A stretch of 64,000 bases of DNA, from positions 182,253 through 246,252 of the forward strand of contig CAZEWN010000002.1 in assembly GCA_964516135.1 (NCBI GenBank), given 5' to 3'. Shown piece by piece: positions 16,414 to 24,906 of the stretch. The DNA is from 34-65-8 sp964516135 (GTDB lineage Bacteria; Pseudomonadota; Alphaproteobacteria; Sphingomonadales; Sphingomonadaceae). The position numbers and the translations under genes were made by a program. The notes beneath the pieces are model-generated. The model worked only from the letters and a program-made list of their open reading frames with translations. It did not search any database and was not told the origin of the DNA. Position 1 is the first letter of the stretch, and every line of letters begins with the position of its first letter.

Positions 16414-16557
16414 GTCGAAAATCCCTGCATTGCGAAGTGGCGCGGGCCATGCCAGCGGCCCCATTGACACGCAAGCGCCGCTTCGCCAAAGGGGCGCCTC
16501 TCGGCACGGGGACCCCCAGTTGGTCCCTCGCAAATCTCTTTCGAGACAGGCCCGTGT

Positions 16558-16643
16558 GGACAGGTGGCCGAGTGGTTAAAGGCAGCAGACTGTAAATCTG
16601 CCCGCGCAAGCGTACGCTGGTTCGAATCCAGCCCTGTCCACCA
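16558..16643 (+). tRNA. tRNA-Tyr (anticodon GTA)
   Basis: Acceptor arms GGACAGG and CCTGTCC pair fully, with discriminator A and encoded CCA (16641-16643). The anticodon stem GCAGA/TCTGC encloses CTGTAAA with GTA at 16592-16594. A long variable arm marks it as a class II tRNA, as expected for bacterial tRNA-Tyr. It is not a suppressor form. Confidence 0.97.
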
Positions 16644-16686
16644 CCGGCTTCTTGCCCAGTCGGCCCTGCCAGCCTAATCAGCCGCG

Positions 16687-17817
16687 ATGCACGACACTGG
16701 TTGCCCCGTCATCTCCGCTACCGGGCTTTTCACGCCTTCGGAAACGATCACCAACGCCGAATTGGTCGATAGCTTCAACACCTATGTTGCGCGCTACAAT
16801 GCCGAACACGCCGAAGCCATAGCGGCAGGCCAGGTCAGGCCGCTGGAACCGAGTTCAGTCGAGTTCATCGAAAAGGCGAGCGGCATCAAGGCGCGCCACG
16901 TCATGGCCAAGGCGCCCATTCTCGATCCCGGCACAATGGCGCCGCGCTGGCCCGAACGCGGTAATGAAGAGCTGTCGATCCTGGCTGAAATCGGCGTTGC
17001 CGCCGCGCGTGATGCGCTGGAGCGAGCAGGGCGCGACCCGGGTGATGTCGACGCTGTGCTCTGCGCCGCCTCAAACATGGAGCGGCCATATCCAGCGATG
17101 GCGATCGAGATCCAGCAGGCTCTCGGGATCGAGGGGTTCGGCTTCGACATGAATGTCGCGTGTTCGTCCGCGACGTTCGGCATCCAGACCGCGGCGGACT
17201 ACATACGCGCCGGTAACGCACGCAGCGTGCTGGTGGTCAGCCCCGAGATCACCAGCGGCCATCTCAACTGGCGCGACCGCGACAGCCACTTCATCTTTGG
17301 CGACGTGGCGACGGCCGTGCTGGTGGAGGATGCGTCGATTGCTCCGGCGGCGCACTGGGATATTGTCGGCACCCGGCTCAAGACGGTGTTTTCGAACAAC
17401 ATCCGCAACAACTTTGGCTTCTTGAATCGCGCCCATCCGGAAAGCGCAGGCGCGGCGGACAAGCTGTTCGTCCAGGAAGGGCGCAAGGTGTTCAAGGAAG
17501 TGGTGCCGATGGTCGCGCAGATGATCACTGACGAGGCCGATCGCCTTGGGATCGACCCGCAGACGCTGCGCCGCCTGTGGTTGCACCAGGCAAATGCCGG
17601 CATGAACCGCTTGATCGCCCAGCGGGTGCTTGGGCACGAGGCGAACGAGGATGAAAGCCCGACGGTGCTCGACACTTATGGCAACACCTCGAGCGCGGGA
17701 TCGATCATCGCTTTCCACCTGCACAGTGATGACCTGGTTGCCGGCGACATCGGCCTGATTTGCAGCTTTGGTGCGGGCTACTCGGCCGGCACCGTGTTCG
17801 TGCGCAAGAAGGCTTGA
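16687..17817 (+). CDS. 3-oxoacyl-ACP synthase III (KAS III/FabH-like)
   Basis: A 376-residue condensing enzyme of the FabH superfamily. The catalytic triad is visible: Cys159 in NVACSSATFG, His300 in WLHQANAGMN and Asn333 in TYGNTSSAGS; GAGYSAGTVF closes the fold. It is longer than E. coli FabH (about 317) because of an N-terminal extension with a helical insert (NTYVARYNAEHAEAIAAG), a feature of a separate alphaproteobacterial subgroup. It may start fatty-acid chains or condense special acyl chains; the exact substrate is unknown. It sits beside membrane-lipid genes. Its 3' end overlaps the convergent PAP2 gene by 40 bases. Confidence 0.87.
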   Translation: MHDTGCPVISATGLFTPSETITNAELVDSFNTYVARYNAEHAEAIAAGQVRPLEPSSVEFIEKASGIKARHVMAKAPILDPGTMAPRWPERGNEELSILAEIGVAAARDALERAGRDPGDVDAVLCAASNMERPYPAMAIEIQQALGIEGFGFDMNVACSSATFGIQTAADYIRAGNARSVLVVSPEITSGHLNWRDRDSHFIFGDVATAVLVEDASIAPAAHWDIVGTRLKTVFSNNIRNNFGFLNRAHPESAGAADKLFVQEGRKVFKEVVPMVAQMITDEADRLGIDPQTLRRLWLHQANAGMNRLIAQRVLGHEANEDESPTVLDTYGNTSSAGSIIAFHLHSDDLVAGDIGLICSFGAGYSAGTVFVRKKA

Positions 17818-18869
17818 CCGTCCCACCAGGCGATTGCCTGGTTCGCAAGATGCCAGAGCACAAGGGCCGCGAACACCGACACTAGCCCGTCGACCGCGTA
17901 ATGATATGCCAGGTGGACCGATCCGATCCATATCACGAGCAGGAATCCCAGGAAGAAGCGCCCGGCCAAACGGTGGACGCGGCGCATGGCGAGCCAGAAC
18001 AGCGTCGCCATTGCGACATGCATGGATGGCATTGCGGTGATGCCGCTTCCCAGGCCCGGCGTGTCCGACAGATGCCAGTCGAGCAGCATTTGCTGGACCG
18101 GCAAGGTCAGGATCGGGACCTCACGGTTGGCGGCTTCGAGATACTCCATTTGATCCGCGAACGTCTGATCGCCAAGGATCGGGCCGACAAAGCACGGGCC
18201 TACCGAGGCAAAGGCAATCGCCATGCAACCGCCGATCACGCTCCAGACAAGGAGAAACCCCACCATGTATTGCCGCCGCACTGGCACTGCCGCCCGCCAG
18301 AACAGCAAGCAAAGGGTGCCAAGATAGATGAGCAGGATCCAGGCATGATAGAGATAGGCCAATGCTGCCGTCACCAGGGGGTAGCCAAATAGTGGCTGGA
18401 TGACCCGCCACGCATCTTGGCCAAGAAACAGCGTTCGGTCCCAGGCAATGAAGGTCGCGTCCCAAGTGAAAGCGTTCAAGCGCGGGATCATGGACTTGAG
18501 CGCGGAGAAGAACGGCATGAACGCAATCAGCACCGCCAGTGCGAGCAACGCCGTGATAAAGCCCGGGTCGCACACGCGATCGCGGTAATGGTCGAACAGG
18601 TAGCGGGTGGGTTGCCGGGGCCGCTCGCGCGCAAGGGTGGCGCAGACATCGAACAGTATCAGCGTGATGCCGCCCGCGGCATAAAGCTGGGCGTTTACGG
18701 CAATCGCGCCCATATCGAGCGCCTGGCCAAACACAGCGAAAACGACCGCGCACGAAGCGAAGATCAGGGCGGCCAGGACGTGAAAAGGCAAGTCCGCCAG
18801 CAGCGCGCGCGCCAGCAAGGCGGCGTTGGCGCGGGTCGGCGCACGGATCGGGTCGGCCACCTCGTTCAT
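17778..18869 (-). CDS. PAP2-family membrane protein, Aur1/Ipt1-like
   Basis: A 363-residue integral membrane protein with about six to eight hydrophobic segments. The PAP2 active-site signature is present late in the protein: GITAMPSMHVAMA (motif with the catalytic His) and GSVHLAYHYAVDGLVS (second His and Asp). This spacing is that of the Aur1/Ipt1 branch, which in fungi transfers phosphoinositol to ceramide. In a sphingolipid-making bacterium a role in lipid head-group transfer or lipid phosphatase activity is plausible but unproven. The Arg/Lys-containing first PAP2 motif is not obvious. It ends with TAG inside the convergent KAS III gene. Confidence 0.85.
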   Translation of the reverse strand: MNEVADPIRAPTRANAALLARALLADLPFHVLAALIFASCAVVFAVFGQALDMGAIAVNAQLYAAGGITLILFDVCATLARERPRQPTRYLFDHYRDRVCDPGFITALLALAVLIAFMPFFSALKSMIPRLNAFTWDATFIAWDRTLFLGQDAWRVIQPLFGYPLVTAALAYLYHAWILLIYLGTLCLLFWRAAVPVRRQYMVGFLLVWSVIGGCMAIAFASVGPCFVGPILGDQTFADQMEYLEAANREVPILTLPVQQMLLDWHLSDTPGLGSGITAMPSMHVAMATLFWLAMRRVHRLAGRFFLGFLLVIWIGSVHLAYHYAVDGLVSVFAALVLWHLANQAIAWWDGQAFLRTNTVPAE

Positions 18870-18953
18870 GCCATCGCGCGATAGACCGGTTTGGTTAACA
18901 CCCTCCTACCGCCGGTCCCACACTGCCTTGTATGCCCAGGCCGATAGCCCTAG

Positions 18954-19709
18954 ATGGTTCGGATGGCTGGCGAACTGATGGACAACAAGGGTCGGGGTGA
19001 TGCGGGCTGGCAATGGCCGGCAATTCATCCCGAAGGTCGCAAATTCGGATTAATCGCGGTCGGCATCAGCCTGTTCGCGGCATTCATGGCGTGGGAAACG
19101 ATTGCTTGGCCAATGGCGTTTCTGTCGCTCGGGGTGTTCGCGTTCTTTCGCGATCCCGAACGCGTCGTGCCGCAGGGCGACCGCTACGTGGTGTCGCCGG
19201 CCGATGGCCTCGTTTCGTTGATCACCCAGGTCGAACCTCCTGCCGAACTGCGAGGAGACGATGGCGGAAATCCGGGGCTTGCCACCGGACCAGTAACCCG
19301 CGTTTCAATTTTCATGAGCGTGTTCGATGTCCACATAAATCGCGCGCCGATCGGCGGCACGGTCCGGCGGGTGGTCTATATTCCAGGCAAATTCATGAAC
19401 GCCGACCTGGACAAGGCGAGTGACGAGAACGAGCGTCAGCACATCCTGATTGAACGGGCTGATGGTGCCGCGATCGGGTTCACTCAAATTGCCGGCCTGG
19501 TCGCACGGCGGATCGTTCCGTTCATCAAGCCCGGGGACACCCTGGCTGTTGGCCAGCGGGTCGGTTTGATCCGGTTCGGCAGCAGGGTTGACGTGTATCT
19601 TCCCGCCGGAACCGGTTCGAAAGTCCTGATCGGCCAGAAGGTTATCGCCGGTGAGACAATTCTGGCCGAATTGGGCCAGCAAGCGCTGATCGAAGGGGTG
19701 GCGCAGTGA
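18954..19709 (+). CDS. psd: Phosphatidylserine decarboxylase, short form
   Basis: A 251-residue pro-enzyme that converts phosphatidylserine to phosphatidylethanolamine at the inner membrane. It has two hydrophobic N-terminal segments (about 31-60), then FFRDPERVVP and VSPADGLVSL, then IFMSVFDVHINRAPIGG, and the self-cleavage site RFGSRVDVYLP, where Gly-Ser is split to form the pyruvoyl group. This matches the short alphaproteobacterial class. ATGs at 18954, 18963 and 18978 are all possible starts. It overlaps pssA by 4 bases, so the two consecutive steps of phosphatidylethanolamine synthesis are co-translated. Confidence 0.94.
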   Translation: MVRMAGELMDNKGRGDAGWQWPAIHPEGRKFGLIAVGISLFAAFMAWETIAWPMAFLSLGVFAFFRDPERVVPQGDRYVVSPADGLVSLITQVEPPAELRGDDGGNPGLATGPVTRVSIFMSVFDVHINRAPIGGTVRRVVYIPGKFMNADLDKASDENERQHILIERADGAAIGFTQIAGLVARRIVPFIKPGDTLAVGQRVGLIRFGSRVDVYLPAGTGSKVLIGQKVIAGETILAELGQQALIEGVAQ

Positions 19710-20527
19710 ACGAGGATGCGCCGCGCCTCGGCCCGGCGTCGGCCGTGGATGAGTCCATCGAGACCCAGGCGCAGGGGCGTGGACTTTCGCTGCGGGCGGT
19801 TATCCCGAATGCCATCACGGCCGCAGCGCTTTGCTCTGGGCTGACAGGCATCAGGTTCGCAATCTCGGATAATTGGAGTTTCGCGATCCTTGCCGTCATT
19901 CTGGCGGGATTGCTCGACGGGATCGACGGACGCATTGCCCGCCTGCTCAAGGCGCAATCACGTTTTGGCGCGGAACTCGACAGCCTTGCGGATTCGCTGT
20001 CTTTCGGGATGGCGCCAGCGCTCATCTTCTACATGTGGACATTACAGGATTTGCCGCGCCTGGGCTGGTTTGCCGCACTGGCGTTCGCGATTTGCTGCGC
20101 GCTGAGGTTGGCTCGGTTCAACGCGCAAATTGATGTCGATGATCAGCCGCACAAGTCGGCGGGTTTCCTAACCGGCGTTCCCGCGCCGGTGGGAGCCGGA
20201 CTGGCATTCCTGCCGTTTTACCTGTGGATGGCCACCGGGCGGGAAGAATTCCGCGAACCGATCCTGTGCGCGCTGTGGATGGGGTTGATCGCGTTCCTGA
20301 TGATCTCAAATCTGGCTACGCTCAGTTGGACCTCGATCCGCCCGCGACGCAATGTCCGGCTCGAACTGATCGCCTTTGCCGGGATCTTGTTCGCGGCGCT
20401 ACTGCTAGAACCGTGGTGGACGCTGGCGGTGATCTGCATCGGCTATTTGGCGCTCATGCCATTGGGGATCGTCCGTTACGCCAGGGTCAAGCGGCAGCGC
20501 GAAGCACGGGAAGCGCAAGCGGCATGA
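19706..20527 (+). CDS. pssA: CDP-diacylglycerol-serine O-phosphatidyltransferase
   Basis: A 273-residue membrane enzyme making phosphatidylserine from CDP-diacylglycerol and serine. The CDP-alcohol phosphotransferase motif is complete: DGIDGRIARLL, then FGAELDSLADS, giving the D-G-x2-A-R-x8-G-x3-D-x3-D pattern with its metal-binding Asp residues. About eight membrane helices follow from PNAITAAALC onward, preceded by a soluble N-terminal tail. The start is GTG at 19706, overlapping the psd stop; no in-frame ATG lies near. It is the second gene of the psd-pssA unit. Confidence 0.94.
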   Translation: MNEDAPRLGPASAVDESIETQAQGRGLSLRAVIPNAITAAALCSGLTGIRFAISDNWSFAILAVILAGLLDGIDGRIARLLKAQSRFGAELDSLADSLSFGMAPALIFYMWTLQDLPRLGWFAALAFAICCALRLARFNAQIDVDDQPHKSAGFLTGVPAPVGAGLAFLPFYLWMATGREEFREPILCALWMGLIAFLMISNLATLSWTSIRPRRNVRLELIAFAGILFAALLLEPWWTLAVICIGYLALMPLGIVRYARVKRQREAREAQAA

Positions 20528-20720
20528 CCTGACGGCATCGTGCCACCCGCATAACCACGACCTCTGCCTGGCGTACAGGCGCCGGGTCAACATCAAGGGC
20601 TCGCAGCAGGGCGCGTAGCCGACACGCGGCTGCCACCGCACGTAAGCCGCTGTCGGCCAATACTACGATCGAGAGGGTGGTGATGGTGATGAACAGAGCC
20701 ATGAGCACAATTGCAAGCAT
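20487..20720 (-). CDS. Possible small membrane protein
   Basis: A 77-codon open frame starting ATG at 20718-20720. The first 23 residues (MLAIVLMALFITITTLSIVV and on) form one strong membrane helix; the rest is a short basic tail with LRALLRALDVDPAPVRQAE. It fills part of the 537-base gap between pssA and rpsB and overlaps the pssA 3' end by 41 bases. The composition looks protein-like and I recall similar short open frames at this locus in sphingomonads, but no family is recognised. It could be spurious. Confidence 0.35.
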   Translation of the reverse strand: MLAIVLMALFITITTLSIVVLADSGLRAVAAACRLRALLRALDVDPAPVRQAEVVVMRVARCRQVMPLALPVLRAAA

Positions 20721-20993
20721 CACAATGATCCCTTGGATATGTCCACAAGGCTGTTGATGACCTGTGGAAATCGGGTCGCTAACGTTTGTCGGCAAGCTAA
20801 CGTTCCACCGACACACCTATGTTCTCTTTTTGTTCTACGGCGTCAAGCCGGATTTGTGGTGAAACGCCCGATTTTGTCGGTGAATTGAGGGTAGCGTTTT
20901 GGCTCGGGGTAGGCTAGGCGGCCTGCCTCGATGCGATTCAGGCGCCATCCGGCGTCTGTCCTCACGAGAAAATCCACATGGGAAGCGCCCATA

Positions 20994-21049
20994 CCGGTGC
21001 CGCCAGCGGGATCTCCGCAGCGGTTCCAGCTTCCCAGAGGCACAACCGG
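20994..21049 (+). promoter_or_regulatory. Candidate structured leader of rpsB
   Basis: CCGGTGCC at 20994-21001 pairs with GGCAC-AA-CCGG at 21039-21049, closing a 37-base internal region just before the rpsB Shine-Dalgarno (AAAGGAA at about 21050-21056). Ribosomal protein S2 represses its own rpsB-tsf mRNA in other bacteria, so a leader that binds S2 is a reasonable idea. The upstream 270 bases contain no convincing gene. Confidence 0.35.
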
Positions 21050-21064
21050 AAAGGAACACGTATC

Positions 21065-21814
21065 ATGGCGGCACCTACCGTCACCATGCAGCAGCTTATC
21101 GAAGCTGGCTCGCATTTCGGCCACCAGACCCATCGCTGGAATCCGCGCATGAAGCCGTACATCTTCGGCGCGCGCAACGGCGTCCACATCATCGACTTGT
21201 CGCAGACCGTGCCGCTGTTCGCGCGCGCGCTCGACTTCATCGAAGCGACCGTCCGTTCGGGCGGCAAGGTCCTGTTCGTCGGCACCAAGCGCCAGGCGCA
21301 GGAGCCGATTGCCCAGGCCGCGCGCGCGTCGGGCCAGCACTTCGTCAACCACCGCTGGCTTGGCGGAATGCTGACCAACTGGAAGACCATTTCCGGTTCG
21401 ATCAAGCGCCTCAAGACTCTGGAAGAGCAGCTTTCGGGTGAAACTTCGGGCCTGACCAAGAAGGAAGTGCTCCAGCTCACCCGCGAGCGTGACAAGCTGG
21501 AACTGTCGCTTGGCGGCATCCGCGACATGGGCGGCATTCCCGACGTCATGTTCGTGATCGACGCGAACAAGGAAGACCTGGCGATCAAGGAAGCCAACGT
21601 GCTCGGCATTCCGGTCGTCGCGATCCTCGACACTAATGTCGATCCCAGCGGTATCGCGTTTCCTGTTCCCGGCAACGACGACGCGGCCCGCGCCGTGCGC
21701 CTTTATTGCGATGCCGTTCGCGATGCGGCGACGACCGGGCGCGGCGGCAAGGTTGCCGATTCGGGTGCCGATATCGGTGCGATGGAGCAGCCGCCGGTCG
21801 AAGCGGACGCCTGA
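21065..21814 (+). CDS. rpsB: 30S ribosomal protein S2
   Basis: A 249-residue S2 protein of the small ribosomal subunit. It contains the family signatures MQQLIEAGSHFGHQTHRWNP, YIFGARNGVHIIDL, VNHRWLGGMLTNWKTI and PVVAILDTNVDPSGIAFPVP. The ATG at 21065 follows GGAAAGGAACACGTATC, with a good Shine-Dalgarno. An earlier in-frame ATG at 20978 lies inside the structured leader and is rejected. The rpsB-tsf pairing is the near-universal order. Confidence 0.97.
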   Translation: MAAPTVTMQQLIEAGSHFGHQTHRWNPRMKPYIFGARNGVHIIDLSQTVPLFARALDFIEATVRSGGKVLFVGTKRQAQEPIAQAARASGQHFVNHRWLGGMLTNWKTISGSIKRLKTLEEQLSGETSGLTKKEVLQLTRERDKLELSLGGIRDMGGIPDVMFVIDANKEDLAIKEANVLGIPVVAILDTNVDPSGIAFPVPGNDDAARAVRLYCDAVRDAATTGRGGKVADSGADIGAMEQPPVEADA

Positions 21815-21914
21815 TCCCGTCGGGCCGCCACCGGCCCGTCACATTTACCCCCTATCGCGCCGGGCCATCCTCTCGAGGGGTCCGGCGCCCCGATTACAGA
21901 TAAAGGAAATCACC

Positions 21915-22841
21915 ATGGCTGCATTCACTGCCGCTGACGTGAAGGCTCTGCGCGAGAAGACCGGCGCGGGCATGATGGACGCGAAGAAGGCACTCGAGCA
22001 GACCGGCGGGGACATCGAGGCCGCGGTCGACGCGCTGCGCGCCAAAGGCCTCGCCACCGCTCAGAAGAAGTCGAGCCGCACCGCGGCCGAGGGTCTCGTC
22101 GGCGTTGCCGTTTCGGGCACCAAGGGTGTGGCCGTTGAAGTGAACTCGGAAACCGACTTCGTCGCCAAGAACGACAAGTTCCAGGATTTCGTCCGCAAGA
22201 CCACGGAAGTCGCGCTGGGCGTTTCGGGTGACGACGTCGAGGCGCTAAAGGCCGCGGCCTATCCCGATGGCGGCACCGTGGGTGAGAAGCTGACCGACAA
22301 CGTCGCGACGATCGGCGAGAACCAGCAGGTTCGCCGGATGAAGACCGTTTCGATCGGCAGCGGCCTGGTCGTGCCTTACATGCACAACGCCGCCGCCGCG
22401 AACCTCGGCAAGATCGGTGTGCTCGTGGCGCTCGAGAGCGAGGCCGGCGCCGACGTGCTCGAACCGCTCGGCAAGCAGCTCGCTATGCATATCGCCGCCG
22501 CGTTCCCGCAGGCGCTCAATGCCGAGGGTCTCGACGCCGAAGTGATCGAGCGCGAGCGCAAGATCGCCGCCGAAAAGGCCGCCGAAAGCGGCAAGCCGGC
22601 GGACGTGCAGGCCAAGATGGTCGATGGCGCGGTGTCGAAGTTCGCCAAGGAGAACGCCCTGCTGAGCCAGGTGTTCGTCATGGACAACAAGACCCCGATC
22701 GCCGAGGTCGTTGCCAAGGCGGGCAAGGATGCCGGCACGGCCATCGTCCTCAAGGACTACGTCCGCTTTCAGCTCGGCGAAGGCATCGAGAAGGAAGAAA
22801 CCGACTTCGCGGCAGAAGTGGCCGCGGCTGTCGCCGGCTGA
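21915..22841 (+). CDS. tsf: Elongation factor Ts
   Basis: A 308-residue guanine-nucleotide exchange factor for EF-Tu. It begins AAFTAADVKALREKTGAGMM, continues with the UBA-like KKALEQTGGDIEAAVDALRAKG, then the NSETDFVAKN core motif that contacts EF-Tu, and two dimerisation/core domains. Length is normal. AAAGGAAATCACC precedes the ATG. It is the second gene of the rpsB unit and is followed by a strong hairpin. Confidence 0.97.
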   Translation: MAAFTAADVKALREKTGAGMMDAKKALEQTGGDIEAAVDALRAKGLATAQKKSSRTAAEGLVGVAVSGTKGVAVEVNSETDFVAKNDKFQDFVRKTTEVALGVSGDDVEALKAAAYPDGGTVGEKLTDNVATIGENQQVRRMKTVSIGSGLVVPYMHNAAAANLGKIGVLVALESEAGADVLEPLGKQLAMHIAAAFPQALNAEGLDAEVIERERKIAAEKAAESGKPADVQAKMVDGAVSKFAKENALLSQVFVMDNKTPIAEVVAKAGKDAGTAIVLKDYVRFQLGEGIEKEETDFAAEVAAAVAG

Positions 22842-22864
22842 GCTCTATCCCTCGACGTAATCAG

Positions 22865-22904
22865 CGGCCGTCGGACCCCCGCTCGTATCGGGGTTCGGCG
22901 GCCG
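22865..22904. terminator. Hairpin terminator after tsf
   Basis: The arms 22865-22879 and 22890-22904 form a 15-bp stem with two G-T wobbles around a 10-base loop, followed by ATTT. The position between convergent tsf and the next gene suggests a bidirectional stop. Confidence 0.65.
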
Positions 22905-22924
22905 ATTTCGTCAGGACAGGATGC

Positions 22925-23986
22925 TCAGCACAGGCTGCGGTCGGATGCGACCTGCGCTTCGGATTGTCCCTGAAACGGATCGTCCAACCAAAAAGCGTAG
23001 AAATCCACCGACGGTACGCCCGAGCCGTAGTTGACGAACTTGTGCATGACGGCTTGGTGCCTGCCCGCGGTCAAGCGAACGAAGCCGAAGCCCGTCGGGC
23101 CCATGCAACCAATCGTTTGAGACGCGGCCCCCTGTGCACGCACCGCACGTTCGATCGGGGTCCAGTCGAGGTTGTCGTCTGGAGGCGATGACAATTCGAT
23201 CACTTTGACCCGATCAGCTACGCCATTCACGGCGACCGTGTAGACCGCACCGCCAAGGTCGATCGTTCCGCTTTGCGTATGGGTCGTGCCCGACCAGTCG
23301 GCTGGCTGACGTTTGCGCGGTTGCCATCGAGCGCCCGGGAATGCGGCCAGGGCGGCATCCCAAGTTCGCGTCTGACTGGCAATTACGGTGTTGCGAAGCA
23401 GCTGCGCCAGCCGCTCCACGCGGGAGCCAGTGAGGGTGGATTGGACAGCCGGGTTCGCAGCCGCTGGCGTAGCCGATACGAGCGCCCGTGAACCCTCGAT
23501 AAAGGCCGCGGCGGCCGCGCCGCACCTAGTTACCGTGCCATAGTCCGTGCCGTTGTGGCGCCTCGTTCCGGGGCAGCCGGAATCGCGCGCTGTGAGCCTG
23601 AGATTGTTCCAGCCCGCGCTTCGGCCGCGCTCGAACCCGACGATGCCATCTTCCGCGATGACCCGCCGCCAGTTTCCGTCAGCGTGCCGCGCAAGGATAG
23701 CGAAGTATGCCCCCGGCTTGCCGTAGCATGATGGGTCGACATCGGCGACATGGGCTTCGGCTGTTCCGTCGCCATTGAGATCAATGAACGCGACCCTCGG
23801 GTTGGCCGGTTTGCCGCACCGGTTCACGGGCCTGATATTGTCCAGGGCAAAGCCGGCCTCGGAAAACAGCTGCAGGGCCTGTTGGGAGTCCATTGCCGGA
23901 ACCGGGACGGGAGATTGTGCAACCGCGGGGCACGCAAGCAGCAACGTTGCGGCCATCCCGATCGATAGAGAAGACGATTGCGACAT
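22925..23986 (-). CDS. Hypothetical secreted protein
   Basis: A 353-residue exported protein with a signal peptide ending PAVAQ (about 1-24). A short Asp-rich loop, FIDLNGDGTAEAHVADVD, resembles EF-hand or FG-GAP type calcium-binding turns. Six Cys residues sit at positions suggesting disulfides. The C-terminal part holds DDNLDWTPIERAV and FVNYGSGVPSVDFYAFWLDD. I do not recognise a family and no catalytic motif is evident. It is convergent with tsf and divergent from pyrH; the 195 bases before pyrH must contain both promoters. Confidence 0.75.
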   Translation of the reverse strand: MSQSSSLSIGMAATLLLACPAVAQSPVPVPAMDSQQALQLFSEAGFALDNIRPVNRCGKPANPRVAFIDLNGDGTAEAHVADVDPSCYGKPGAYFAILARHADGNWRRVIAEDGIVGFERGRSAGWNNLRLTARDSGCPGTRRHNGTDYGTVTRCGAAAAAFIEGSRALVSATPAAANPAVQSTLTGSRVERLAQLLRNTVIASQTRTWDAALAAFPGARWQPRKRQPADWSGTTHTQSGTIDLGGAVYTVAVNGVADRVKVIELSSPPDDNLDWTPIERAVRAQGAASQTIGCMGPTGFGFVRLTAGRHQAVMHKFVNYGSGVPSVDFYAFWLDDPFQGQSEAQVASDRSLC

Positions 23987-24181
23987 CCATCCTCCTGAGC
24001 AACCGACCCGTTACCGAATCAATGGGTACTACATGATCGCTGCCCCGCCAAATCGTGAAAAGGACGGACGTGAACTGCCGGCTGCAGCACCAGGGGGATC
24101 AAGGGCTTTCTCTTTGCCACTCTAACGATGGGCGGCTAAGGACGCGCGCGACGCCCGCATTGAATCGGATTCTGCCGCTTT

Positions 24182-24904
24182 ATGAAAGCCCCGCAATACA
24201 AGCGCATACTGCTCAAGCTGTCGGGCGAAGTGCTGATGGGGGACCAACAGTTCGGTATCGACCCCTCCTTCGTCGCCGAGCTGGCCAGGGAAGTGAAGGC
24301 GGCAAAGGACACCGGGCTCGAAATCTGCCTCGTAATCGGCGGCGGCAACATCTTTCGCGGGATGGCCGGCGCGGCGCAGGGCATGGACCGGGCGCAGGCG
24401 GATTACATGGGCATGCTTGCCACGGTCATGAACGCGCTGGCGATGCAGAACGCGCTCGAACAGATCGGGGTGCAGACGCGCGTGCAGTCCGCGGTCCAGA
24501 TGGACGCGGTGTGCGAGCCAGTGATCCGTCGCCGGGCCGAACGGCATCTTGAGAAGGGCCGGGTCGTGATCTTCGCGGCAGGCGTGGGCGCGCCGTACTT
24601 CACGACCGATTCCGGCGCTGCATTGCGGGCAGCGGAGATGAAGTGCGATGCCTTGTTCAAGGGCACCAGCGTCGATGGTGTCTACGATAGCGACCCGAAG
24701 AAGAATGCCAACGCGAAGCGTTTCGATATGGTCACTTATGACAAAGTGCTGGCAGATAATCTCAAGGTGATGGACGCTTCCGCGGTGGCGTTGTGCCGCG
24801 ACAACGGAATCCCGATCGTGGTTTTCTCGATCCGCGAAAAGGGCAATCTTGCGCGCGTGCTCGCGGGCGAAGGTGTCCAGACGATAGTGCAAGAGGAAGC
24901 CTGA
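24182..24904 (+). CDS. pyrH: UMP kinase
   Basis: A 240-residue amino-acid-kinase-fold enzyme that phosphorylates UMP to UDP. Signatures are YKRILLKLSGEVLMG at the start, IGGGNIFRG for the phosphate loop, ADYMGMLATVMNALA, GAPYFTTDSGAALRAAEM and the nucleotide-binding KGTSVDGVYDSDP. It starts the pyrH-frr-uppS-cdsA-dxr-rseP-bamA series; frr follows after 2 bases. The ATG at 24182 has no obvious strong Shine-Dalgarno but gives the normal N-terminus. Confidence 0.96.
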   Translation: MKAPQYKRILLKLSGEVLMGDQQFGIDPSFVAELAREVKAAKDTGLEICLVIGGGNIFRGMAGAAQGMDRAQADYMGMLATVMNALAMQNALEQIGVQTRVQSAVQMDAVCEPVIRRRAERHLEKGRVVIFAAGVGAPYFTTDSGAALRAAEMKCDALFKGTSVDGVYDSDPKKNANAKRFDMVTYDKVLADNLKVMDASAVALCRDNGIPIVVFSIREKGNLARVLAGEGVQTIVQEEA

Positions 24905-24906
24905 CA

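Noticed and set aside
16558..16643. Amber-suppressor tRNA
   Set aside because: The anticodon of this tRNA-Tyr is GTA, not CTA, so it does not read TAG. None of the three tRNAs here is a suppressor.
20843..21352. Minus-strand protein opposite the rpsB leader and 5' end
   Set aside because: A short stretch (SHVDFLVRTDAGWRLN) looks protein-like, but most of the frame is antisense to rpsB, and the leader stem explains the sequence constraint better.
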